The notes under the pieces were generated by a model, which was not told where the DNA came from, searched no databases, and worked only from the letters and a program-made list of their open reading frames with translations. A stretch of 64,000 nt of DNA. Origin: Exophiala sp. HKRS030. Its lineage: Eukaryota > Ascomycota > Eurotiomycetes > Chaetothyriales > Herpotrichiellaceae. This document shows, piece after piece, positions 9,881-23,545 of this stretch. Every line of letters starts with the position of its first letter. Within the stretch, counting starts at the first letter, position 1. Position numbers and translations under genes: made by a program. The stretch is taken from contig JAHWDD010000007.1 of assembly GCA_023897205.1 (NCBI GenBank), positions 3,658,001 to 3,722,000 on the forward strand, written 5' to 3'.

Positions 9881-12706
9881 TCATCCTACAGACAGACCTA
9901 TCGAAGCATTGTCCGCCCCTATATAAGTCCACCGCAATTCATTTTCTTGCCACCCCTCTGATGAACTCACTTGAATCGATCTCTCCTCGCCAGGAACCAC
10001 ATCGAAACCATTGTCTTCGAACTGCACCCAGTCTTTCTTCTCTTGGAACACAAAGCCATGCACTGGCTTCTCCGCGGTGACCAAGATTCGGTCCTTGGAA
10101 TTTGAAACTTGCACTTTGACGCCTCGATCTGCAAAGTCGAGATATTTGAATGGATGCGGCCATGCCGTGTCTGTGCTGGCCGTTTGCCCGTCGAGTGAGA
10201 GCGAGGCGTGGACGATGTACGGGTCGTGGTCTTCCTGGTTGAACGGCGTTTTTTGGTCATGTATGTTTTCAACGTCGACCTCGCCTTGCTGAATGACTTC
10301 CGTGGTTCCGTTTGGCTTGATTTGTATCTTCCTCTTGATAGCGCTGGCTATGTCTTGGCCGGTCTTGATGGAGATGAAGCTCACTGTCAGTTCGGCTTCA
10401 AGCTGTCCTGTCTTGGAGCTTGCAACCCAAACATCATATCGCCTATCCCTAATCGCAACTGTCGGATCCACATGCCCTGCCGTCCAGTCATGAAATGGCC
10501 TCGCCACACCGACAACCACAGGTTTCAAAGCCCTCTTGATCGCATAGAATGCCGGCTTCTTGACTCGATGATAATCCACCACCGCCCATGACATGGTCGG
10601 CCAGCAATCATTCAACTGCCAGACAAGCACGCCACCCGTCTTCCTTGCCCCTGCACTGCCCCAATCTCTACGCCAAAATCGGTATGCATAATCGATGGTG
10701 TCCGCCTGTGTGATTTGTGTCAGGTGGGTAAATGAAGGTAAGTCGTACTTGATTCGGAAATTCTCCGCGACGTAGGTTAAAAGGCGGCGTTCGTGATCGA
10801 TTGCACGATTGTGGTAGTCCATGTACATAGAGCCTGGATATTGTTGGGCTGGATCTGTTATGGCGGAGAGGGTGGTCTCAAGGTGGGCGTACGCTTCCAT
10901 ACCGAACTCGCTGACGAATCTTCCTGACATTTCTAGTAGAGATTGATACCGGCGCATCGTGCCATGCCACACTGTAGATGTTAGTTGACTAGGCTAGGCA
11001 TGGCGAAGTGCAGATTATTCCTGGATCCTAATGACGTACCGTTCCATTGATGTATATCTCCCACGGTCGGATCAAACGACTTCTTCCCGTCACCCCAAGG
11101 ACTGCTTGGATGATACAGTGCTCCAGGGTCCTCTTCCTGCACGATAGTGGGCAATTGATGCTCGTAAATGTACCGTGCCGGGAAAGAGCCTTTCAACCAC
11201 GACTGAGGGTCCTTATCACCTTCATAGTCGTAGTCGAGGTCATATCTCTCTTGAATTTGGTAGTCTTCATTGTTGCCAGCCCAAATAGCCAGTGAAGGAT
11301 GACTGCGCAGTCGACGAACATTGTATCGTGCTTCTTGCTCGATTTGCTCTAGAAAAGACGGATATGTAGGATAGCTGGCACATGCGAAAGCAAAGTCTTG
11401 CCAGACGAGGATGCCTAGCTCGTCGCAGATGTCGAAGAAAACGTCTTCCTCGTAAATGCCTCCTCCCCAGATCCTGTGAGGTGTCAAGTCTGAAACATGT
11501 GTTGACAAGCCTTTGAGCTCGGAAAGATGGCATGCAAAAGAGAACCTACCTGGTCATGATCTGATTGCCCTCAACCATGAGTTCTAACCACTTTCTGTAC
11601 CCGTCTTGTCCAATTCGTGGAATAAAACTGTCCGCTGGTATCCAACAGGAGCCACCAGCGAAGACATCGACGTTGTTGATTCTTAAATAGAATGACTTGC
11701 CGTACTCGTCTTTCTCCTGGATCAATTCGATCTTGCGAAAGCCGACAAGTTTCGACTTGGAGTCTTGAACAGAGTCACCGTGAATGAGAACGGCCCTCAA
11801 ACTATACCGAGCCTGCCTGCCGTAGCCGTGAGGGTACCAAAGCGAAGGACTGTCAAGCTCAAAGTGAATGGCAGCCAAACCATCGTTATCGACAATGACA
11901 GCCTGAGATTCAAGCACAACCTCTTTCTCTAGCGCAAGGCTGAATCTCACATGAGAGCTCTTGTCAAATTCTCCCCAGCAGAGTCCACCGTGGCAAAAAG
12001 CTTCCCACCTACCTTGCTTAGATCTCGACTCACCTCGGCCTGAAACCAAACATCCTCGATCCGACTTGCGTACGACTCGAGATAGACAGGGCGCCATGGA
12101 CCAGCCGTGATCAAAATCGGACCCCAGTCCCAACCCCAATGACATTGAGCTTTGCGAACAGGAAGCCTGCTGTTCTCCGTCTGATGAGCAATGAACCTAT
12201 GCTCGTGCTCGTGTTCTTTGATCAACTGGCGACCCCTCAACAGAGCGGAGTCAAAGGTAATCTCGAGGACATTGGCTTCCTGCAGCCTTTCCGTGACATT
12301 GACACGGTACTCAAGGAACATGTTGCTCGCTTCCAGGACTACCTTCCCATTAAGCCTGACGGTAGCAAAAGTATCGAGACCTTTGAAGACGAGATCTGAT
12401 GTGGTTCCAGGAGTGCTGCTGGACGAGGCTTTGAAAGTGGTCTTATATATCCAAGACTTCTCCGCAACCCAACGAGCAGAGAGCTCGTTCATGTTGATGA
12501 ACGGATCTGCAATCCTAGGTGTAAACATAAGTCTCTAGCTTTGTCAAACGAATGAACACGGCACCCGAATCATACTTTCCATTTTCTTGCAAATCAACAT
12601 GGACAACAGTTGGGACTTTCGAGACCGGCAGCCACTCTTCATCTGAGGATTCGTCCGCCTGCTTGAACCACCAGTCCGCAGACAGCTCTTGCGTCGTCGT
12701 AGACAT
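9881..12706 (-). CDS. mndB: Beta-mannosidase, GH2 (B type), with one frameshift
   Basis: Four exons on the minus strand: 12706-12576, 12514-11550, 11473-11040 and 10971-9881. Introns are 61, 76 and 68 nt (GTATGA, GTAGGT, GTACGT donors). Allowing for one missing base the product has 873 residues. The jelly-roll N-terminus (VPTVVHVDLQENGK, EKSWIYKT) leads to the GH2 core with AQCHWGWDWGP, WYPHGYG and the catalytic acid/base in AGNNED (about residue 434) and nucleophile in SEFGMEAY (about 532). It should remove terminal beta-1,4-mannose from manno-oligosaccharides, probably inside the cell as for B-type enzymes. The frame breaks near 11973-11976, in a CCCC run on the plus strand; adding one base restores the family sequence. 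An in-frame ATG at 12754 would add a short hydrophobic segment; I prefer 12706. Confidence 0.85.
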
Positions 12707-14350
12707 TGTGCGTATCCTGGACAGGAAAAACACAACCAGGAGAAGAAACCACACCCTAACGATTGAATCAACAATCTACTCTCCTAGAGATACAACGGCC
12801 TCAGCAAGACATAATAATCCCTCGAAACGAGATTCGAGTCAAGCTTTCGTCTCGGAGATGGACCTTGTCGCGAGTTGGTTGCAACGACTTTGCTCATCGA
12901 CCCGTTAACCTTCCCAGGTGACAATTCCCATGCTGCATTGGTAATAGTGGGCGTGCTACTCAATCCGGTCTCCTCGCTGGCCGGCGGCCGGAGGGCCAGC
13001 AGACAAGAGGTCACGCGATTGGGTCTTTTTTGACGAGTAAGCCAGCATCCAAGAAAATATGAAGCAATTCAGCCTGAAAAGGTCTCCACCAGCAAAGGCT
13101 GGATGAGTCAGTGAATACCTAGACTTGAAGGCGCCATGGCACGTCTGCATCACTGAGTGTACAGCAAAGGCTGCCTGGTTTGGAGCGAGGGACAAAAGAA
13201 AGACCAATCAAGTGTTCACGTTGATGTTGCCCAACTGAACAACTCGGGAATATGTAAACGCGTCTCAGCCGGATTGTTGATCGAATTGGGTCAATTGGCT
13301 CATATCTGCAAGTATTAGCTTTATAAGGGTTTCTTGATTGGTTGATTGAAGATATATCGGTGATGTACGGGTGAGTTCCTCCGACGACATTCATGTATAT
13401 CCCGAACAGATGAGCCTTGATTGATTGATTGATCGATTGATTGATGGAGGACCTTGTCGTCCTCTACAACTACTTTCGCCCGTGGTAGCACGTGCCTGTG
13501 GGCGTTCATGAGCCACAAGCCACTACTGCGCCACTGTGTCCGCCTCAAACCATACTTGCACGAGGGGCCTATACTTCAACCTTTGCACTCGTGCCAGAAA
13601 GGGCTGGCGCGATCGGTCCGATCACAGCTTACTTCAAATGCACTTTGCGATCACATCACACGCGGCACTGTAAAGAAAATCATCTACACTTAACGTGACT
13701 CGAACGGAGACCAGTCACTGAGAATTATAGAAATGAACGGGTTGAGGACATCTTCAGATGTTGGACAGTCGTATCTGGTATTATTTGCTCCCGGTTGCAA
13801 GCCAATAGTGATGTATCACGCCGATACCAACGCCAGCAAGTACAAAACGGAATGATTGGTTACTATACATCATCCCTGGGTGAGGATGAAACCCAAAGAA
13901 GAACTTTTTCTGTCAATCATGGGTGCCGGAAGCACAGAGGAGTCCGAAAATGTCAGGACACTGAATGTGCTGCGGAGTTGTGCACATCTGCCTGGAGTGT
14001 CCTGACCTGACTCAGGCAGAGAATATTTGCCCGGAATCAAGCACGTGAGGTTGGATTGCCATCTTGGCGTTAGCTGGCCGTTTTGCCAGATTGGGTTGGG
14101 GGCTGGGATCAGTCAATCGCTTCGCCTGCCTAATGTGCGTGGAAGTTGGAACTGCCGGCTCCTACGTCTCGGCATGTCACGGATTGGTCATGCCGTGAGT
14201 TCTCCGAGACAAAGTGGGCTTGAGCCATTCGTAACCATTACTACTCCGTACAGGTCGTGGCTCTCATATTCGATGTTCTGATGTCCCTGACAACGGCTTG
14301 GGTGATATAGCCGTCAGCTATTGATCGGGATCAATTTCCCGATGAGCGGC
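12707..14350. other. Intergenic spacer with GATT repeats
   Basis: About 1.6 kb upstream of the mannosidase gene and downstream of the next minus-strand gene. I find no coding signature. It holds imperfect GATT tandem repeats near 13417-13445 and one TACTCCGTA motif at 14242-14250. Confidence 0.45.
13417..13445. repeat. (GATT)n microsatellite
   Basis: About seven tandem copies of the tetranucleotide TTGA/GATT with one substituted unit (GATC). It lies between genes and is not part of any supported coding sequence. Confidence 0.85.
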
Positions 14351-15310
14351 TCAGTCAAGATCCATTCCTCCATTGGCGACAGCAATTGGGTGAGGATTAT
14401 GCAAACGCCTGAAGTCAGCCCAATTGTTCATCTGAGATTTCTCGCAACCCTGTGATCGGATGACCTCTGGTGCGGGAGATCTCTCCGCTTTGATCACCTC
14501 GTCACCCTGGAATTTCATTGGATATGATCTCAAGTTGTGCAGACAGGTGTCCCAGTCTAGGCCAACGAGTTTGCCCTCTGATAGATCCTCACTAAAAAGG
14601 TAATAGCCTTCCTGGCAACTGACCAGGTAAGCGTTGAGACCGGAGCTCTTGAGAATAATCTGTGCACCGTGGATGTGTTTGGAGTAGTGATTATCGAGGT
14701 ATTTTGACCACCCTCTTGCGGCAGCTTGAATCGCTTCGTCCTCGGAGGCGATCTTGGTCCAGCCAATACCGAGCGCCAGTGTCGCTTCGTCACTCTCAGG
14801 TCGCTCCATAGCGGTCTTGGGTGGGCTGTCAGGTACAGAAACCCCAACAATATCTGCAGGGATTCGAATAGAATTTTGAGATAGACGAACAGATTTTCGA
14901 CTCGTCGGCAGCTTTGGTCTGAAATTAGCGGCAGCGATCTCATCCTTCAGATTCTGTTCTTCTTCTTTCTGTTCATACCAGGTGCCAGTCTGACTTTCAG
15001 CAGAGACAGCCAGGCCTGTTTTGGGATTCAACAGAACCATGCCTTCGCCGTAGATTGGCTCTTCTTCAGGAATTGGAGCAGGAGCGTCGGCTGATGTGAA
15101 GTAGGAACCATCAGTTTCAAAATCAAAGGCCGTGTCATCGCGTGACCTCTTCCTGGAAGGGTTTGTAGAGATGGGCGTCATTGTATCGACTGGGGTCCAA
15201 GAAGTAGAGTGATGAGCATACGAAGTCGGTGATGGTTCGTCTTGCTCCATGGGTTTGGGGGTGTCGGTAGGTGTTGGAAGTTGAGTTTGTTCCGAGGTCG
15301 CAAAAGACAT
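14351..15310 (-). CDS. Conserved fungal protein of unknown function
   Basis: Single exon of 319 residues if the second ATG (15310) is used; the frame also allows an ATG at 15355. The first 110 residues are disordered, rich in Ser, Thr and Pro, with a basic RKRSRDD patch that could be a nuclear signal. The C-terminal part from about residue 195 is more globular: GIGWTKI, AIQAAARGWSKYLDNHY, LKSSGLNAYLVS and GYYLFSEDLSEGKLVG. I recall similar proteins in other filamentous ascomycetes but no assigned function. No membrane segment or signal peptide is seen. Confidence 0.7.
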   Translation of the reverse strand: MSFATSEQTQLPTPTDTPKPMEQDEPSPTSYAHHSTSWTPVDTMTPISTNPSRKRSRDDTAFDFETDGSYFTSADAPAPIPEEEPIYGEGMVLLNPKTGLAVSAESQTGTWYEQKEEEQNLKDEIAAANFRPKLPTSRKSVRLSQNSIRIPADIVGVSVPDSPPKTAMERPESDEATLALGIGWTKIASEDEAIQAAARGWSKYLDNHYSKHIHGAQIILKSSGLNAYLVSCQEGYYLFSEDLSEGKLVGLDWDTCLHNLRSYPMKFQGDEVIKAERSPAPEVIRSQGCEKSQMNNWADFRRLHNPHPIAVANGGMDLD

Positions 15311-16824
15311 GGTGTGGAGAGGGTAGAGAATCTTTGTGCTTTCGAGGGTCCACATGCGTATAGATTGGAAATTGAAGGCGCAACAGATGATGTTGGTCCT
15401 AGTAGAGCTGGAGTAAAAAATGAAAGAGATGATTACCTAAGGAGAAATGTGAATGTCACCGTGGATGAGAGGGAGGAGGTGATGGTAGAAGCATGTGAAA
15501 GAGCTGGGGGATGGAGGTATAAAGGTACAAAGATTTGAAGGGATGGAGAGGGAGATGAAGGAATCAAGAGGAAGGGTAGAGGGAGGGGGAAACGAGGTGG
15601 TCAAGAAGCCTGAGGTGAAGAAGCGTCGTATTATTATTGAAAGAAAAGCGACATCTGGGGTTGTTAGCAGTTGCGGTCTGAGATGTGCTCTCATGGGCCA
15701 TGGCAATGAGGTTATTGATTGGATTGCAAGTCTGAGCGCGGCTCACGGCTCTTTGCATAGAGGACGGAATGGGTTTGGTCTGTGTTTGGACTCTTGTCGA
15801 CTCTGATCCAAGTGTCCAAGGCATCTCAAGGCATTGACTACTACCACAAGGCGAGACCAACTGGAGACTGCCCACGACTGCCACACTGGGTGACCTACCA
15901 CTGACTGACTGCCTTCTCCACACGCCTTCTCTCAGCTGCTCGGGTCAAGGTTGGAGAGTTGGAGAAGGTCTCAATTGCTCGTGATCGGCCATGGCGCACG
16001 ATGGCGATGGCGAAGGCGGTACTCTTGTGCGCAAGGCGAACAAAGCGCAGGGCCACTACCAGGAACTACGAAGCGGTAGGAGCACCATCTCAATGAAAAC
16101 TATTGGTTCGGTCGGGATGCATGGCATGCATAAGCAAGCAGATGGCAACGACCATCGACGATCGGGATTGGTTGGAGAGATCCAGCATCATTGGCCAGGT
16201 GGGTATTTGAGCGAACCGGGCAAGCAATTGAGGAAAGATCCACATGTCAGAACTCAAGAGAGGCAGCCAGGCGAAGTCAACCTCTGGGCAAATCAGGCAT
16301 TGATCTTCCGGGCGTTGATCCCTTGGCTTCGAAGGCTCATCGAGGCTTCATCAGAGCTCGAAGAGATGCCTTGATTTTGACGAGTCTGAGATATCTACGC
16401 TAGCCCACTCTCAGCCTAGTACATGACTCGCCATCCCACTAAGATCACGTGACTAAACGTCGGCACATGACTCAACACGTGATGCGCACCTTGGCCATTT
16501 TCTGCATTCTCGTTCTCGCCAGGCCCAATAGGTTTTTCGATATATCTTGTAATGCATATTTGTCTGTACTCTGTCCGGTCTACACCAAATTCTACCAAAT
16601 GCCCGATCAAAACATATATCATACAAGACAACTTATCTATTGGCGCCAGCCTGCAAGGAAATGATACCCTCAAAAGCACTGCAATCCCCATGTGCCGCAA
16701 ACTCTTTCCGTCATGATATAGCTTGCCAGAGGACCTGTCGTTCTGAGCAGCATCCTTCTTTCATTAAGCGTAGCTATTGAGCGTCTTTCTTTTTGAGTCT
16801 CCTAACAAAATACCCTGCATCACC
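15311..16824. other. Intergenic spacer
   Basis: About 1.5 kb. Open frames at 15437-15706, 15495-15806, 15564-15923 and 15991-16374 overlap on both strands and show no domain. It probably carries the promoter of the 14351-15310 gene and the terminator of the transporter gene. Confidence 0.4.
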
Positions 16825-18290
16825 CTACGAACCAAGGCCGGTGCTCAAAATATCCTTCAGATTTTTCGTTTGCGCAGGTGCGTATGTTGGTGCAAGTCCA
16901 CCGAGGAGAATGAAGATGGTGATCAAAACCAGCCCAAAGACAAGAGCCTTGCGCAAAGCGGGTCGTTGAACTCCAAACTCGGACCATGAGCGGCCCCCCT
17001 GACTTAGGTATTGCTTGATCTGCTCAGCTCCCAACTTGTAGTACAAAAGGCCGCCGAGTGCGATGCTGTAGCCAAAGTATTGCGTCTTGGTAACTGGGCT
17101 ACCCCAAATCATAATTGATGCCGCAACGAGGAGGATGTCTTTGAGGATACCGCAGAGGGTCAAAACAAGCGACGATGTTTTCCCGATCTAGCACCAGTCA
17201 GTGAAAATTGCTCCACAGAATGAGTTGTCAGACTTACCAGGAACACCACCGACACATTCAGCATGAATGCAACCATTGCGTTGGCCACAAGGATAAAAAC
17301 GCCGACATCATAAACATTTTGTAGAGACATCTTTGGAACCTCGATCACAAGTGCAGTCAAGCTGTTCATGACGGCGCAGACCGGCGCAAAATAGTACAGC
17401 GACACCAGAGGATCCATTTTAAATTCCGCCGAACTCAGGAGGCGCTGCACCATCACCAAACGCGTCGCCTCGAACGAGATTCCGCCTGCTTGGTAGAGGA
17501 AGCCGGTCAAATCGAACTCGATCTCGCCGTACGACGCAATAATGACACCCACGACGATGAAAGAAACATTGCCAAGGGTTTTGAGACTGGGAGGAGCGAT
17601 GCCTAAGGCCCACGAGGTCAAGAGCACGGCAACGGGCATGGTCGCCTGATTCCAATTAGTTTCAACCGCTCTTTCCTTCATGGGATAACCTTACCTTGAG
17701 CATCTGAATAAAAGACACGCTCAGATAGAGGTATGCTTGATTGCCACAGATGAGACTCAGACTGAAAAAGAAACCGATTGGAAGAATGGCTCGAAGGTAG
17801 ACGCGACCGGTCATCTTGACTGTCTTCCGTCCATCGAGAAGAGTCGTAGTCCGGGCGAGGACTTGGGTCATGAATGTCGCAAAAACCATATGCCTGCAGG
17901 AAATGGTCAGAAAGTCCCAAACCAGAGTGATAGGACCCAGCGGCCTACCATGCTGTTAGAGTAATAGGAAAACCTAATAGACCTATTAGCGCATGCTCGC
18001 TCTGTAACTCAGGATGCTCATCATACCGAAGCCCAGTGTGCTCAGAAGCCATTTGTTGAAGAGAATCACACCTCCGCTGAAACCGATCCATGTGCTGTAA
18101 TGTGTGTCAGCTGTTGAAGATTTCTGATGAGTAGCGATACGACGTACACAACATAGAAGGCGGGATGAAGAGATGAGGGAGGTGGCGCTGGCTTCTCGGC
18201 AGGTGTGTTTGTGGTGGGTAATATCGAAGATGGCTCAGCAACTCTAGGTTGCTCGCCAGACAGACGAGCCTTCTTCTCGACGTCGGACAT
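16825..18290 (-). CDS. Triose-phosphate/nucleotide-sugar-type transporter (TPT, DMT superfamily)
   Basis: Six minus-strand exons (18290-18148, 18094-18027, 17973-17949, 17893-17695, 17645-17238, 17187-16825) encode 401 residues; introns are only 49-55 nt and exon 3 is 25 nt. All phases close. A cytosolic N-terminus rich in Pro and Ser precedes about ten hydrophobic helices. Family landmarks are HPAFYVVTWIG, ILFNKWLLSTLGF, ITLTAWHMVFAT, FFSLSLICGNQAYLYLSVSF, IQMLKATMPVAVLL and the distal GKTSSLVLTLCGILKDILL. Such proteins sit in Golgi or ER membranes and exchange sugar phosphates or nucleotide sugars; fungal members of this branch mostly lack known substrates. The C-terminal tail after the last helix is short. 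Confidence 0.88.
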
Positions 18291-18551
18291 GATGTTATGC
18301 GGCAGTCGAGGGTTGCTGTTGGTGAGAAAGGTCTGAAAGGAGAAGGGCCGAGGAGGCGACCTGGAGAAGGTCTTTGAGTGCAGCAGGTTGGCGACTTTAC
18401 ACGATCATGAGGGTGAGGGAGCGAAGGTGTCTCTGTGGGAGATGGGTCTCAACTCGACAGCAATCAAGAAAATTGTACAACGATAAGTGACGAGGCTTTG
18501 AAAAGTGTTCAGAAGGTAATAGGGAAAAAAGTAGGACACCTAACGAGCGGC

Positions 18552-18583
18552 GCAGGACACAGGACACAGGACGCAGGACGCAG
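18552..18583. repeat. Short tandem repeat (GGACACA/GGACGCA)
   Basis: Four near-identical 7-base units, two GGACACA and two GGACGCA, in intergenic DNA. Confidence 0.75.
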
Positions 18584-20462
18584 GAGCGAGATGGGCCAGA
18601 GGACGCCAACTCCGATCTGCTGGAGAGAAGGCGGGCATTTTAGTGGGTCGATGGGCCGCTTTGCTGCAAACCTACGGGTAGTTAGCAACTTACAGTAGCC
18701 ACCACGAGCCACCTGGGCAGCATACCCGAATTATTTTAGGTATTCCACCCACGGCCTATCGCCCATGGGCTTGCTGTGAGGAGCTGAGGAACTTTGAAAT
18801 ACGTGCAGCTTGCGAGCAGGCCGAGAACTGGGCTATCGGGTATCGCGAAGTATATTGTCGTGGATGAAGATCGATGAGTCCAGAAACCAATCTGGCCACC
18901 TAGGTTCATCAGTTCATACAGGTCGTGCCTGGGTAAAGGAGTTCTGCTAATTCCTTAGTAGACTACAAGCTCTGTAGGTACCTACCCCGGCTACAGGGAC
19001 ACCAAGCCTGCGCGTAGCTGGTACACAGGACGCGTCCATAGTAGTACCTAGGTACCCAAGCACCAAGGTACAGGTACTCAATTAGGGACCTGAGCAGGTA
19101 GGTAGGTCTGCGTGTGAACCGCCGGGACTTAGGGACTTGGCACTAACGACTTACTGCTGGGGACAAGATGGGGCCTGGAGGCAACTAAAGAAGCAGCGGG
19201 CCCCAACGTTTGAGAAAGCCACGCCTGGGACTTGGCCAATGGAAGCTCTTGACGCACGAACATGCCCACTCACGCCCCAGCCTAATGCCCATCAAGTCTT
19301 TTAGCCGCAACTTGGGCCTGATCAATCATCGGATAGTGACGAGGACTTGACGACTCGAGGCCTGAGGGTCCCTATTTTGCCCTTGGGTGGCCCCTAAGAC
19401 CAACCAAGAAAATCTTTGCCATGTGCCATCTGGCTACGACTACAGGTGTCTGACCACTTGTTTTGAAACCGATCATCTGTCGACACGCGTCCGCGTACAA
19501 GGATGATGGATATCTAGTTAGTAGGAAAAAGGAGTTCAACAGACGTGACCTTTCACCTGCGAACTGTCATGGAAATTTTCTCTTCTGGAACATGCACACT
19601 GGGCGCATCAACACTTTGAAAATTACCTAGCACCTACCTAGGAACCTAGTAGTTGTTCCGGCATCGCCGTTCTGGACTTGGAGCTGCATTCAATCCCCAA
19701 ACTCACAATTAACCCCTCCTGGGCCTCGCCGCCAGCCACAATTCGCGAGGTCTATATCACTGGTCTGGAGGGGTCCGAAGTCTGGAGTATCGAATATAGA
19801 GTTATCAGCCTGAAGATAAGCCCCAGCTCGCAAGATACCTGACCTTGGTGACCTTCCCAGGTAGGTCTTTAGTGCGCTCAACTGTCTCAAAGATTCCGAC
19901 GACGATCAACCATTGCCTCTTGACACGGCTCAGAGTGACTTAACATTTCCGGATGCTGGAATGAGTCGTCTCGTCATTGACTGAAATATTACCTAGTCGC
20001 ATGGGTCCACATGTCAAGACAGGACATTCGAGATAACAAGGATGGTTTATGGCTACGCCGTCGTCGATAGTTGGTCTTTTATACATTCACTACTGTACAA
20101 TTGGACGTGCATTGTGCCACCGTACATACTTCTTTCTGTCGTGACTGACAGAAACTAGAGTCATTGCCCCTGAAATCTCATGCCGCAAGGAAGGGTTGGG
20201 TGGCATGTCTGTAGGATCCAGGGGAAACATTCAGCGCAAAGGAGGATGAAGGACGATCGGAATGATTTTGCTGTAGCACAACATGTCACCATTGCATAAG
20301 TGACTCGGAAAAGTCGCCTACTTACAGGTATTCGAATACTTACATGAACCCATGGTGGGAATTCCAAGGGTGTTGGCGCCTCAGCCGCGCCACAGTGCCA
20401 CAATTCCCAAGTAGCTGTAAAGATTCAACACCTCCCACGTACGCTACTACCCATTAGGTCCC

Positions 20463-20506
20463 AGGTGGTGCCCAGATGGTGCGCAGGTGGTGCGCAGGTG
20501 GTGCCC
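20463..20506. repeat. Tandem AGGTGGTGCGC-type repeat
   Basis: Four imperfect units of about 10-11 bases built on GGTGGTGC. A second short series of GGTCCCTG-like units follows at 20522-20560. Both are intergenic, about 300 bases upstream of the UDP-galactopyranose mutase start. Confidence 0.7.
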
Positions 20507-20847
20507 ATTGTTGTTTAAGGTTGTCCCTGTGGTCCCTGCGGTCCCTTTGGTCCCTGTAGGTGCCTGCCAAGGCATCTTTTCCCTGATACGAGATGGGCCG
20601 ACACGGCGACAGAGCGACAGAGCGACACCGCTCAATGGAAATTTTGGAGGGGGCATTCGAATTCAGAATCATACATACTGGCGCTACTGTACATACACCT
20701 CCAACTCGACAACTCACCATTGTTGTTCACTACTGCATTTGACACCGATCCCTTTTGGTTCAGTCTGTCTGTTTCGAACAAAATTAGAACCCGCCTTTGA
20801 TCGTTTTGTTGTAACTGCCACTCGTTCATAACAACATATTAGCGACC

Positions 20848-22742
<1,895 letters not shown>

Positions 22743-23482
22743 AGGATATGTCAGCTACGAAGTCTTTGGCAGCTGTTGATGATGGTCAGTAGAATTTGCG
22801 CGTTGGATAGATATCTAGAATTGCATGCATTGGGGGTCAGACGTCAGAGCCAGACTACTGGACGGAACATTGCTCCAGACATGAATCTCCTGGATGGTTA
22901 GTTCAGCATCTTACCAAGGTCTTGACATGGTAGACATGGTGAAGTCGTGAGTCAAGGTGGTCATGTGGAGTCTTGGAGCGTGGCATTGAAATCTGGGGTA
23001 GTGATGGTGGCAGTCCACACCGATCCATTGAGCCATGGAATGTCGACGACTACTCCGTACAGGTAGGTAGCACCGTAGCTAGCTACTGAAAGATATGTTT
23101 TGCCGCAAACGAGACCCAGGCCCTTGGTGCTGCTGCAACACACGCTTCCGTCGGCGATTCTGACGAAGTACGTACCACGGTCGTGCAGTGCACGGTCGGT
23201 GCCTGTCCACCAGCCACGGTGCCCGCCTGCCCGCCTGCCCCTGTAAAATGCGGGGAAAAGGAAAGCGAGAACAAATTTTCCTCGGGTCAGGTGGTTGCAG
23301 TGCATGATGAGGACAAAGTTTTCGGCACCCTTGATTGGCGGTAGAACTTTTGAAGTTGTTGCGATGGATCACGTAGAACGCAATCTCGATTCTCGAACGC
23401 TGGATGCAAACATACCTACCTACCGAGTAGACAATCAATTGGCGTCTTGAATTGACGGTGAGAAAAGTCCGTGGCCCACGTG

Positions 23483-23545
<63 letters not shown>

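Larger units (their letters stand above)
18291..20847. other. Large intergenic spacer with short repeats
   Basis: About 2.6 kb between divergent genes, so it should hold the promoters of the transporter and of UDP-galactopyranose mutase. I see no gene. It contains many TACCTAGGTA-like short motifs (for example around 18975-19080 and 19625-19650) and tandem repeats at 18552-18583, 20463-20506 and 20522-20560. Confidence 0.5.

Noticed and set aside
11474..12706. Programmed ribosomal frameshifting as the reason for the mannosidase break
   Set aside because: No slippery heptamer or recoding context is visible, and the same kind of break occurs in several unrelated genes, which points to a sequence-level cause.
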